A DNA stretch of 64,000 nt from assembly GCA_038025085.1 (NCBI GenBank), contig CM076146.1:46267336-46331335 (forward strand), written 5' to 3'. Positions within the stretch are counted from its first letter, which is position 1. Every line of letters begins with the position of its first letter. This document shows, piece by piece, positions 1 to 11,600 of the stretch. Both the position numbers and the translations under genes were made by a program. The notes under the pieces are model-generated. The model was given only the letters and a program-made list of their open reading frames with translations, was not told the origin of the DNA and did not search any database. This DNA is from Tetragonia tetragonoides. Its lineage: Eukaryota > Streptophyta > Magnoliopsida > Caryophyllales > Aizoaceae.

Positions 1-78
1 AGATTTTCCTAGCTGTAACTTGTGGCCCATGGGATTAGTCAGGCAAAGCCTGGATACCATTTTATCTAGAAAATAAAG
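1..78 (+). repeat. 3' part of a tRNA-derived SINE, cut by the window edge
   Basis: The segment carries the blocks 'ggcccatgggattagtc' and 'ggatacca...ttatctagaaaa'. The same blocks end the SINE copies at 12733-12829 (minus), 45251-45361 and 62960-63122, so this is the 3' half of another copy in plus orientation. It lies in the first intron of the kinase gene. The 5' half is outside the window, so no target-site duplication can be checked. Confidence 0.65.
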
Positions 79-324
79 ATGCTAGTGAGATGCTTTAAGG
101 CGTGTTTCTGTTGCTTTGCTCCCAGTCACATAAACCCAAGCAAATAGGATCCAAGGCCATATCTGCATAATAATACCTGTTCTATCAAAGATAACAGAAG
201 AAAAAAGATGAACATCATTCACATGCAATGGCAGGCCAAAAACAACCAAAGCACCAACCTGAAGACATCCAAAAATTACAGAAAAGAAAAGATGGCAAAT
301 AAGAGAAAATTGGTGGTTTCTTAC

Positions 325-1223
325 TTTACTGCTTGTTCAGAAAAATATTTTCCGGGTTGCCTCTGCCTAAGAGTGTGCAAGTCTCCACCAGGGCAAAATT
401 CCATCACCAAGCATGAGAATTTATCTGTTTCAAAGTGAGTATATAATGTAGGAAGGAATGGGTGGTCCAGAGACTGCAGTATCTCTCTCTCTGTCTGTGC
501 TCGAAGCAGCTTCTTACGGCTGGCCAAAGAAGCTTTGTCCATTACCTTCATAGCGAAATAGGACTTGGTCCCACTCAACTCGGCAAGGTAGACACTGCCA
601 ATATCCCCACAGCCTAACCTTTTCAGGAGTCTGAAGTGGCTCAAACCCAGGACTCCATCTCGCACGCGGACTGCTTGAATAGCTTCCCACCTCACATCAT
701 TTCCCTTGTGGGGCTTGCTTATGCTGCTACTAAAGCTGCTGCAACTGCTCTCGTCGCTTATGTCAGTGCTAGTACTTCCCCTACACAAACTACTCTTGCC
801 ACTTTCAACAAAGTCAAGACGATCACTGGTCTTGGCGCTTCCACTAGTCTTAGGAAGACTGCTGGTTCCATCGCTCACTTTAGCAGAAACTGAACTGTCT
901 TTCACACTTCCATACTCTGAAGTTTTACTAGAAACATCCTCTGAACATCTAGTCTCATTCTCAACAGAATCTATGCCTTCTGACGATGGTTCAACGACCG
1001 ACGAGGAACATCTCGTATGAAGCTTATTGGGCAAGGATTTTGACTTGCAACTCTCGAATCCTCCTATAGCACCCTGCTTTGATGTGATCCGCACAGATTC
1101 CGCAAACTCCTCACTGAGACCCAATTTGGATTTGTTGGTGAACGAAATTTGCGAAGGGAAAGAAGCATGCCCTGCTTTTCGTTGGTGATCAGACGAAGGT
1201 CCGGTACTATTATTAGAGGCCAT
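325..1223 (-). CDS. D6PKL: D6PK-like AGC (class VIII) serine/threonine kinase, first coding exon
   Basis: This is the first coding exon (300 codons) of a plant AGC VIII kinase, a family of plasma-membrane kinases that phosphorylate PIN auxin exporters. I start at the ATG at 1223-1221, which gives MASNN... as in D6PK proteins. Residues 1-175 are Ser-rich and low complexity. The kinase domain begins near 196: glycine loop GCGDIGSVY (204-212), catalytic Lys226 in FAMKVMDK, helix-C Glu246, hinge [10 protein letters not shown]. The exon ends in FSEQAVK at a GT donor at 324/323 (phase 2), where D6PK genes have an intron, so the HRD and DFD motifs and the long insertion lie left of the window. The short N-terminus favours D6PK/D6PKL over KIPK-type members. 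A 5'UTR intron is likely upstream. Confidence 0.88.
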
Positions 1224-1255
1224 TGCAAGAAACAAAGATCAGAACCACCATCAAA

Positions 1256-2317
1256 CTGAATAATAGGCGCACACAAATTTTGGAACTATTCTCAAAGGGA
1301 TACTGTCTTCCATCAAAAAGGTTTTAACAGTGTGCCTTCCACCTTTGAGACTGCAAGAATTAAATCCATCAGCAACCCGCAAATAAGCAAACTACGAGTA
1401 TTATTATGATTACAAAAGATTCATAGGCTTCTAAAGCAAATATGTGATTTTGACGCTGTGAATAAGAGCTGAAAGATTCACATGCATGAAACATTTGGAA
1501 AATATAGGCACACACACAAACAACCACACTGCTGGTTTCAGCTAAGCTAGCTGGAAAAGCTGTTAATTGGTAAAGTTTTCAAGGGACTGTATCCGACATT
1601 TGGGTTCGAAACATGTCTATATCCTTAGCAGAGTTAGCAGCATTTGTAGAAGCAGCAGTGTAACTAGACAGCAAACAAAGCTAAGAGTGAACATTGTACA
1701 TTCATAAAATCCAAGCAGATGCTCATATTAATGAGAGTCACAAAAATTATTTCAAGTACTACTAAGCAGCAAAAATAATAAAATTAAAATAAAAATAAAA
1801 AATAAAAATAAAAAAAAATAAAAAAGAATGTATGTTGAGTTGATGTAGCAAAAAGAAAAATGAAATTGTGCTACCTTTATTTAGGAGTGTGAACTGTGAA
1901 TGAATTCCGGAAAGTTAAAAAAGAAAGGAATAAAGGGAAACCTAAGTAAGGAGGTGAGATAAAGAAGCAGAAAGGGATGTAGAATCAAAATTCATGAAGA
2001 AGAAGAAGAAGAAGAAGAAGAAGAAGAAGAAGAAGATGAAGAAGAAGAAGATGAAAATCAAAATCAACTCAAAGCAAAATGCAGCCAGCAAAAGAAGGAA
2101 CATGAAACAAGAAAATAAAAAAAAAATAAAAATAAAAAAGGGGGAAGAATAGATCTTTAAACCTAAGACCTGGAAATCTGGAAGTAGGGAATGGATGGTA
2201 GCTGAAGCAAAAACAGATCGGAAAGATGGAAAGGGGGAAACACACAAACAATAAAATCAATGAAGATAAAACCAAACATAAAGAATCAAATTAAGACAGG
2301 AAGTGGGAGTCAGTTAC
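1256..2317 (-). other. Probable 5'UTR intron of the D6PK-like gene
   Basis: On the minus strand a good donor (TTCAG|GTAACT) lies at 2317 and a good acceptor (TATTATTCAG|TTTGAT) ends at 1256, 33 bases before the kinase ATG. The stretch between has no long open frame and is A-rich on the plus strand, with (GAA)n near its upstream end. Leader introns are common in this kinase family. Inference from splice signals only; a cDNA would decide. Confidence 0.5.
1995..2053. repeat. (GAA)n microsatellite
   Basis: About 19 GAA units, broken twice by GATGAA, lie inside the probable leader intron of the kinase gene. On the transcribed strand they read (TTC)n. Confidence 0.9.
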
Positions 2318-2408
2318 CTGAATAAATTGCAAAACTTAAAGATGAAGAAGAGTGAGCGGCCTCGTAGCCCTATTGAGCTTTGATTTGGTTATGGCAGACT
2401 CACAACTG

Positions 2409-2507
2409 CACAAGAGAGAGAGGAGAGAGAGGGGGGGGGGAGAGAGAGAAAATGGTAGTGATGTTGGTGGGGAGTGTGTGGGAGAGGCGAGAGAGAGAGA
2501 GAGCGCT
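2409..2507. repeat. GA/CT-rich tract in the kinase leader or promoter
   Basis: The plus strand is almost pure GAGA with G runs; on the kinase's coding strand it is CTCTCT. Such tracts are typical of plant core promoters and 5' leaders. It sits just upstream of the proposed leader intron, so transcription probably starts here or slightly further upstream (2500-2640). No convincing TATA box was assigned. Confidence 0.6.
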
Positions 2508-2678
2508 CATCAACTCCACATTCAACAACACTCAGGTCAAAGCTAAAAGTGAAAGGTAGTCCAATACTCACTGGTCCAACTACTATAGACTACTCACTAG
2601 TCACTACTGTATAAGTATAACCATTAGCAGTTTAAGCACACACAGTAGAAAATAGACATAAATATGGGCTTACCGCTT

Positions 2679-2891
2679 TTTTTATTTTTTTATTTTTTCT
2701 TGTAATGGTAAGAAAAGCTATTAAGAAACACTCCATTTAAGAGTAACATTCATCGCATTTGAAGAAATAATAGATCTAAATTATGAGCTTGGACATATAT
2801 TCCAATCACCACCTTCAGTGTGTTGGGAGCCATATTTTGCCATCCAATCTGTTACTCGGTTAACCTCGCGGAATTGGTGACGAATTTGGTA
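2679..2891 (-). mobile_element. Short 5'-truncated LINE (RNase H end and poly-A only)
   Basis: A 213-bp insert is flanked by a perfect 13-bp duplication, gggcttaccgctt (2666-2678 and 2892-2904). It opens with a T-rich run (poly-A on the minus strand). The minus strand translates into the end of a LINE RNase H domain: HQFREVNRVTDWMAKYG (reverse transcript of about 2885-2833), then a stop. So this is the last ~200 bp of a LINE, truncated during target-primed reverse transcription. Confidence 0.8.
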
Positions 2892-2910
2892 GGGCTTACC
2901 GCTTATGGCC

Positions 2911-5400
2911 TCTTTTTTTTTTAACAAGCAAGAAATGCCAGGTTAATCCTTTTAAAGAATTAACCTACCCCGTCTCTGACCAACAAATTGGTTAGCTCTT
3001 GATTGAAAGACGATGACCAAGATAGACGAGAAGGACAAAGGTGTCCCCAATTAGCCATAAAATCAGCTACAGAATTTGCTTCTCGAAAGATATGAAGTAG
3101 TTCAACCTTGTCTTAAAAGTGAAGGTCTTTTTTAATAATAATGTTCTCTATTTCTCAGGGGATGTGCCATTCATCCCGGATTGACTTAATGACCGTGAGG
3201 CTATCTCCTTCAATAGTAATGTTTTTAAATCCTAACTTCTTAGCTTCGTAAACACATTTCTCTAAGACCAATTGCTTCCGCTAATAAAATAGAGCTCACC
3301 CCACATGACCTTGCTCCAGGTGAAATAACTTCACCGTCTCTATCCCGAATACTAAATTCAGCTGCAGCTAAACCATTATTTTTTTTCGATCCATCAAAAT
3401 TAAGTTTGACATAATCAAATCGAGGAGGCTCCCAAAAAACATTTTGTCTTGGCTTTTTCCTTGTCTTACTCTTGATTACCGCCCCTCTGGTATCAAAATC
3501 AACATCAAGGTGCAAAACTTGGTTCTATTCTTCTAAACTTCTCTTGACCGTTATAGCTATCTGAGACGGGTTTGTGATTAAATTATCAAAGCAAATCTTA
3601 TTTGTCACGAATCAGAAAATCCACCAAGAAAACATAAGAAGGGGGAACTTCTGTTCTGATAAGTTCTTGTGGAGAAAGTTGAACTTACTAACAAACGAAC
3701 CCCCGGGAACATTTGATAGGGGATAAAAACTTGCATTTGAATTTTGAACATCTTCCCAAACTTGGAGAAAGGTAGGACATTCAAAAAAACAAATGTATCT
3801 TATCTTCTGAGTGATGATTGCAAAAAACACATTATTGCGGAAGAAAAACCTTGCTTTGTCGTAGTCTTTGCTTAGTAGGGAGTCCATCCAAACATATTTT
3901 TCAAAGAAAAACTTTTATTTTGTTAGGCAATTGCAAATTCCACATGCAACTAAATTCACATTTCTCTTTTAAATGCTCCCCCAAACCTTGAGCTAACCAA
4001 GTAGCAGATTTGGACGAGAAAAATCCATCACTAGAGAAACTCCAATAAAGCTTAATAGCTGAATTAAATGGAATAGGAATGCTAACAATAATATTAACTA
4101 CTTCATTAAGAAGGATTCTACCAAGTAATTCCTTATCCCAATCATTGGATTCTGTAAAGAACATATTAACAGGGATAATTAAATCAAATAAAGGATCGTT
4201 CGGGTCAGGGTTATGAAACAAATCTTGAAGGGGATGATGCATAGCCCAATTATCCTTCCAAAACTTAATTGAGCTAGCATCACCAACTTGCCATCTAAGA
4301 CCTCTAAAAAAAATTTCTCTAACGTTCATTATATTACTCCATTACCAAGATAACTTTTTACCCTTAGTATACTGAGATAAATCCTTATCCTTAAGATATT
4401 TGTTCTTAATCAGACTAACCCATAAATTATTTATTGTCTGAATTTTCCACAACAACTTCATTTGCATAGCCTTGTTAACTGATTCTGATTTTCTAAGGCC
4501 TAACCCACCCAGATTCTTAGGTCTACAAATCTTATTCCATCCATTAAGGTTGGGGGCTCTTGAATCTGGATTTTTATTCCAGAAAAAATTACGATTTATT
4601 TTATCTAACTTAGAAAGTGTCTGCGACGGGAGAGTAAAACTCTGCATGGTATAAATAGGCGTAGCATACAAATTAGCTTGAATTAAAGTAGCTATTCCTG
4701 CTTGCGAGAGCAAATTTGCTTTCCACTTACTAAGATGGCTAGATGTCCGATCAACCACATTATTGAAAGTGTTAGCATTGACTCTGTCAGTTATAATAGG
4801 ACAACCTAGATATTTGTCTAAATTTGTGGAACTATTCATTCCCAAAACATCTTTAAAGCTTTCAATCGTACTTCTCGAAATATTAGATGTACATTGAAAA
4901 GCCGATTTGCTAAAATTGACTTTTTGGCCAAACATTCTGCAATTGGCGTCAAGAATATTCTTAATAGCCACACAACTCTGATTTGTGGCTTCAGCAAAAA
5001 TCATTGTATCATCTGCGAAAGTTTAAAAAAGGGAGTTTGTCTGCTTCCCGACAGATTTTGATACCAATACTTTTATCTGACAAATCTGATTTTGTTTGCA
5101 GTCTCGTAGCAAGGACTTCAACACATAGAATAAAAATATAAGGCGAAAGCGGGTCCCCTTACCTAATACCTCTAAATGGAGAAAAGGCAGTCCCCGGTAT
5201 ATTATTAACAAGAACTGACATAGAAACTATAGAGATACACTCCTAAAATCCAACTTACCCAAGTGTCACAAAACCCAAATTTCCAGAAAACCTGAATAAT
5301 AAAGTCTCATTCTAATTTATTATATGCTTTTTCCATATCCAATTTGATGGCTAACCAACCACTATTACCTTTGAGAGTAGCAAACAACCACTTTCCTCTC
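2911..5400 (-). mobile_element. 5'-truncated LINE (RT C-terminus, zf-RVT, RNase H), inactive
   Basis: Minus-strand fragments give, in order, the reverse-transcriptase motif KLDMEKAYNKLE (about 5345), RT C-terminal and linker sequence (5004-4342: LDKYLGCPI, LSKWKANLLSQAG, NFFWNKN, NLGGLGLRKS), a zf-RVT region (4329-3612) and an RNase H start (FDYVKLNFDGS, 3515-3240). Stops and frameshifts separate them. A T run at 2911-2922 marks the poly-A tail. The endonuclease and N-terminal RT are missing. The 5' end is not sharp; I place it between 5360 and 5480. Confidence 0.8.
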
Positions 5401-5490
5401 TTTTCGCTTATGTCTCTTCTCCCACAAAATTTATTTTTTTGGACAATACTCTCCACTCTCCAATTCCTTACTTGTCACACTTTATATCTT

Positions 5491-6163
5491 GGAAAATTCC
5501 GGTGGGTGCCTTTGTGTTTAGAACTCTTCTAGTTGGTGCCCAAGCAAAATTTTAGATCCAACTGGTGCCCCCTTGACTTCTTGCCCCGTCCACTCCGTAA
5601 GCTACTTGTTAACTGAGGCGTTAAATTATTTGAAATACTGTAACAGCTATGGTCCATTATAATTTAAAAGGAAGTCTTTAAAGACATGAATGCCCACCTG
5701 ACACACGCGTTCCTTTTCTCTCTCTCACCTTCATTCCCATGAACAAAATATCTTCGCCCAAATAATCTGTTTTGGGGTGAAAATTTTAAGACTTGAAGAT
5801 GTAAAGAAAAATCTGAGCTTCACTTTTCAATTTCGACGACTGAAAATAGGGAGCATATGTGTCTACGTTTTGGCGGTGGTGGCTATATGTTCAGGAGGGT
5901 TTTACAGTAAGAGAGATGTGCATTGTAGGAGGAAAAAATCAGGGAAAAAATAGGAGTTTGAGATGGAAAATAAGGGAGGGAAACCAACTGCAGCTAAAAA
6001 CATCGTGCCACGTCAACCATTCAATAGTCTCTTGACGGATTGGCATAAATTAGCATACGGAGTGGGCAGGGCAAGTAGCAAAGGGGCACTGGCTGGATTT
6101 AAAATTTTGCTTGGGCACCAACTGGAAGAGTTCTAAACACAATGGCACTAACTGGATTTTCCC
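5491..6163. mobile_element. Non-autonomous Mutator-type element (MITE) with 9-bp TSD
   Basis: A 673-bp element is bounded by the perfect 9-bp direct repeat ttatatctt (5482-5490, 6164-6172). Its two ends are inverted repeats of about 120 bp. The left reads ggaaaattccggtgggtgcc and runs through gttggtgcccaagcaaaa; the right, reverse-complemented, reads gggaaaatccagttagtgcc and continues in parallel. There is no coding capacity. Long TIRs with a 9-bp TSD are the Mutator signature. Confidence 0.85.
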
Positions 6164-6172
6164 TTATATCTT

Positions 6173-8108
6173 TTTATTTGGTCGCCGAAATAAAACCAAT
6201 TAGATGTGTGTAGGTCCTTTCAAAAAACGTGGATGTATTTAGCTGGGTGCTCAATCTCATGGCATGGGAACACCCATGTGAGTCCGACCCCTAATCAACC
6301 ATTCACCCACTGCATCGAGTTCCTCTTCCACTTTTTATTTTTATTTTTTTTAAAGAAGGTGAGTAAAGCGACTAGGATATCCCATTTTCTTGATCCCAAC
6401 TCATCACATCTATTTATTTTTTTTTTATCACAACTCATCACATCTATTAAAATAAGAAATATATCCAATTTTTATGATAATATACATCTTAACCAACACG
6501 TATTCCCTGTAATAGTTGATTCTTACTCTGTCAACTCGTTGGCCGCTTGATTAGATTTACGATATTTGTGTGTGATATAGTAGTGTAGATCCATTACAAG
6601 CTTGAAAATAATCCATAGAAATTATTATCGTATTAAAAATCATGAAAAAACATTTTGCTATTCAGTTAAATTAAAAAAATAATATCTTAATTAAAATGGC
6701 TTGTTCAGTTATTCGAGGTCAATTTGAAGAGTTGTGGCCTTTGGAGCGAGGATAGATACGCAACAAGATTTTGGCCATTGACAAGAAAAAAATTACCTGA
6801 ATATCCAAATAAAACATTATATGCCTTGCTCGCATCATTAAAATTAGGCTTGATAGTAGGCACAAAGGCACAAAAGGATATTATCATCCTAGAATGGGGA
6901 TTGGCTTGTGTTGAAAAATGGCTTTTCATTTGTTGACTTCCAAATACTCAATGAGAAAAATGATTTTCTAGAGTTCGATTTTGGGTTGCTAGTTTAGGGT
7001 GGGTTTTACATTGTATTGTATAATTTGTGTTGGCTTGTGTTGTAAAACAGATATTTCGGTCTTCACCAACAAACACCTTTTTTGAGAGTGTATAATTTGT
7101 TTAAAGTTTGTTTCGAAATCCAAAGTTTTGACTTTTAAACTGAAATATAAGGGCTTAAAGTTTCCTTATAGTTTTTACAATATTGACCCATGACTTCTGG
7201 TCATCAATGAGGATTTTCCACCTGATTTTCAAAAAATGCTTTATTAATTAACTATCATCTGTTCTGACTCATGCAAAGCAGTGGACCTGCTGAACAAAGA
7301 GGATGCTAATGGAAATGCCTTACATAATATTGTGTTGGAATGCAGGGAAACAATGAAGACCTTGGTACAGCAGAAGATCAGCATTTTAACAATCTAACTA
7401 TTTTTGATGATGTACCTAGTAGCTGTAGGGAAAGCTTACTCACCTGATTGTATGGGGTACCTTAGGCCCTGAACAATTGTTACCAATAAGAAAAAATTGA
7501 AAAAAATCTTTACACGGTCTTAAGTTGACTAAAGTTTATCCCAATGTATTACAGGTGTACCATTAATCTTTTTTTTGGTGCACAGGTGTACCGTTATGTC
7601 GAATAAACTCCTAGGATTTCTGCATTATTCTATCATGGTGTTCAAAACTCTTAAGAACATAAAAGGTAAGCTTCTAAATCTGAGTGAGTTTGCCAACTTT
7701 TGACAAGTTTCAGGCATCAAATAATATAGTATTCATTGTGTCTTGTCAAGAAAATTTAGTGAATATGGATGGGGTTACATACACGGTGATCTGAAAATGT
7801 ACACCCAAATGTTTACCCATCCTTTCTTTGTTAAGGACATCAAAAGAACAATTAACAAATCCGGGTGTGTTTGAAGAATATCATAGAAAACGTGTGCTAA
7901 TGTGTCAATAACCTAATCGAATACAAAAATGATTTGCTTTTGTTTCAGTGTACGCCATTGGTTTAACGAAAGAACACCATCATCAACAAATACGGAGTAA
8001 TGAACATGGTTTATTGAACTAAGTCAATTTCCTCATACGCTCCTGGAATAGTCATTAAGTCATTAGTTAAGATTTTTCATGCAAAGTATAAACTTAAACA
8101 GAAACAAG
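6173..8108. other. Intergenic region without recognised genes
   Basis: AT-rich DNA between the element cluster and the 3' end of the PGLP2 gene. Short frames on both strands (for example 6705-6936) lack recognisable domains. I see no RNA gene or clear terminal repeats. Confidence 0.4.
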
Positions 8109-8325
8109 TAGACTTGCTCATCGTCCAATCTAAAACGGACTTTTGGACCGGACCGGACCGAACGAGACCGGTCGCGCTTTTGGACCGGCCAACCCGGTTA
8201 TGGTCCGGTCCGGTCCGTTGAATAACGTGAATGGAATAAGACCATCCTCTAACTCTTTTTTTCAGAACCGGTCGGGTCCGGTCCAAGACCGGTCTAGTCC
8301 GGTTCCGGACCTGTGAACAGCCCTA
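8109..8325. mobile_element. hAT-type MITE of the GGTCCGGTC-rich family
   Basis: A 217-bp element lies between 8-bp direct repeats gaaacaag (8101-8108 and 8326-8333). Its right end is tgaacagcccta, that is TAGGGCTGTTCA inward; its left end, tagacttgctca, is a diverged version of the same terminus. The interior is rich in ggaccggtcc-type words. The element at 29023-29204 has the same ends and words. The 8-bp TSD and TAG...CTA ends fit hAT. Confidence 0.75.
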
Positions 8326-8632
8326 GAAACAAGGGATCCTCTCGTATGAAAGCTTTAATAGGAGAAATAAACCCTAAGGTGGTGTTTACTTGCTAGTAAC
8401 GCAATGCAACACAATCATATTATAGAGTATGTGACGAATTAGAAATGAAACAGAATAAGAGCAGCAAAATGTCACAACAATCACCAACTATGAGACAGAT
8501 TTGCTCGACGAAGAGATAATGGAATAAGCCTGTTTGGCCTATGCTTCTCTTCAGAACCAATTTCTGTTAAATTTATTCAACGAAGAGAACACTCTGTAAC
8601 AAATGGCTCCATAATCAGAGGTTGCCATGAGG

Positions 8633-11600
8633 TTATGGTCTCAACAGTTGTAGCAAGTCAGACACCTTGCCTGTGTAGTAATCTGGCAGGATGTGATTTG
8701 CTGAGTCCTGAAGAGTAGGCAGTGTCGTCACACCTATGGCAAAACAGGCCGTCAGAAGCAATGATCATATGTGCACACCTTGTAAGAATATTTGCATGTA
8801 TGTATCCTTCTCCTAAAAGAGTGGTCTAAGATCAAAAAGTTGTACCTGAGAGAACAAGGAGTGTTTTGCAGCCAGCACTCTGTCCAAATAAAATGTCGGT
8901 ATCCAATCTATCACCGACCATGCACATTCTGGAGGTGTCCATATGAAACCTGCAGAACCCACATTTGTTGAATGATAATTGATAACCCATATCCATATCT
9001 ATTTCCCGCAAAACAGAGATAGATAAATTCATTTGGCATTATAGAAGTAGCAGGGGATTATGTCTACATGTCACGAAACTGTCACATACTTGTTTAGTAA
9101 GAACTTCATCATAAAAGTCGTTGGCTTTCCAACCACAACAGGCTCCTTCTGAGTGGAGCCACACACAGCAGCAACCATACATCCAGCACCTATCATCCAA
9201 AGCCATGTCCATTAGGAGCCAGGCCTACAATACTCTGTCCTGTGACTACAAAAAGAGCATGTCAATCAGGGATGACTATGAAGAAACAAAACCAGGCCAT
9301 TCTTGTAAATCGGTCATATTGCCCACAGCATCTCGGTTAGTAGCAATAAATAGGCACCCTGGATTCTCCCGAATGCAAAGTGTTGCATACCTGTCAAACA
9401 ACAATCCAAAGAGAATCAAAGAACGTATCTGATGGCACATGGAAACATTCCACAAAATCAAAATACTACTTCTCATAAATTCATAGCATACAAGATACAA
9501 CTATAGACACTATTACAATAGGACCCTAGTTATAAGCTAAAAGCATGAGCAAAGGAATAGGAATAATATGAATATCCAACTTACTAAAACAAATTGTAGT
9601 AGTAATAAGCAAATCAGATAAAAAAATTCCTATTTCTATATGCCTATTACTTCTTCTAAAGGAAGAAAAGAAAACCAGAAATACGCCCTCGGGCCCATGA
9701 GTCATAACGAAACGCCATTGGGGTTGGGCTACAATGAGGCGGGACATAATTACTATCATTCTTTCCCACTTGAAAGTCGGAGTACGTCCTCAACTACGAA
9801 AAGGAGATCGACAAGTAAAAGCTCTAGCACAAACAAAGGATGGTGACCTAAAGCGTTTGCATTGCACTTTACTCAATTGCGGAGAAGGAACGACAAGGGA
9901 CCTCTGCTTATGCTCAACTAGAATAAACTTGCGCAAATAGAAACATTAAGAGTATACATCCATCGCTTGCCTAAAAGAACATCACATATATCTCTAGGAT
10001 AGACAAGTCTAAACAATGCATGGAGAAAGCAACATTAACCATAGTATCAACGAACTCATATTGGTGGGATCGATAAGTGAGAACTTTTAACCGGTTGGAA
10101 GTTCTTCACTACAGTTCATCCACTAAAATAGAAGATACCAAGTTCAAAGGAGCACCAAGATCATCCATAATGCACAACTTGGTTGTTTTATGGGAGGAAC
10201 AAACATGTAAGAACATCCACCAAGTGGTCTTCTTCTTCACCTTATAACCCTCAACAAGATACACAATTTCACCTTGGTTGCAATGACAGCGCGATGAAGC
10301 CCCTATCAACTTTATGCCCCTTCTTATCACACTTATGACAATTAAAGGAAAGAGTTTTAGGAGGTTTGTGAAAATCTCTTAAGAAGAAGAGGCCGGTAGT
10401 CATGCCTCGGTTGATGATAAGAGCAAGTTTGATGCTTCATTTTCTGAGTAATACCACCATAATCTCCTAAGAAGTGTTGGCGCTAGTGATCTCATTAGTT
10501 AAGATCCTACAAGGGGGATTTGTAGATGAGAATCTTTAGGAGGTGGACATGGCTGATGTTCTGGAAATTCAGTCCACTTCTTCTAGGTTATGGGATGCAA
10601 ACGCAACTCAAGCACCTAAAACTTGTGGTATAGGTCCTCAACACTCTCATTAACACGAGTTTATTCTTCCCAGAATTGTTTCACGAAAGCATCAAAATGG
10701 CTTGTGAGATCATTTACATATTTATCCAACTCCGCATCAGGAACCATGGTTGGAAGATAATTAAGAGTATTTCCATCAACAAACTAAACACCTTTTAGAA
10801 TGCATAAAGCAAGCAGACAATCAGAAGCCCTTCCGCAAGCTTTTCCGAAGCCAGAAGAGTTCCCCAGATGTTGCGAAGTTTGGTAAGTTCGGAAGGAACG
10901 GAATATTGCTTCAATTGGGGCCAAAAAGGTCTCATTTCCTGCAAGTGGTTGAGGCCTTTTTTCGATTTGGGATGAGGATGAAGGGAACATCAACTTGGTT
11001 AAAGGTTGAAGTATAGATGGATAATAGAAGGCTAAATTATTAAATTGGAACATTTGCGGGGGAACACCTAAAAAAATGAACATTTTGCACAGATTCACCT
11101 ATTTAATTTTTTTTTTGGTAGAAATACCTAATAAAAACTAAATCGCTCAGTTTTACCACCTAATCTCACTTATTGGTTTTTTTTTCCCATTTTTCCCTCA
11201 ACTCAGCCACCAGTTTTTTATTTTCGAATATGACCTCCTAATAATTTTTTCAGCAACATAAAATGTTGAGGTAGGAAATTGAATACCTCTTCCAAACGTA
11301 TATACCAACCAAACTTCCCAAGATTTTGTCCCAAATTAATTCCCCCACCTAACTTGAACTTATTGCTTTCCCACCTAGGCCTTCATCATGCCATTCGAAA
11401 CTCTTGCAAGCCCTCTTTCTGGGGAGAGGGTCATCATCAGGACAAGCCCGAAACCTCATTTCTAGGTTAGACCTTGTACAAGACTTGACAAGTTCCAATG
11501 CCAACCAAATCTATATCTGGGCATGGTGCTGGCCTGAACAAATCATGTAGAAACATAAACCATTTACCAATTAGGGAAACAATTTCTGAAAAGATTCTCA

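Noticed and set aside
636..1020. Overlapping plus-strand frames in the kinase exon
   Set aside because: Shadows of the Ser-rich minus-strand coding exon.
321..1235. Kinase start at 1235
   Set aside because: That codon is TTG; the ATG at 1223-1221 gives the family's usual MAS start.
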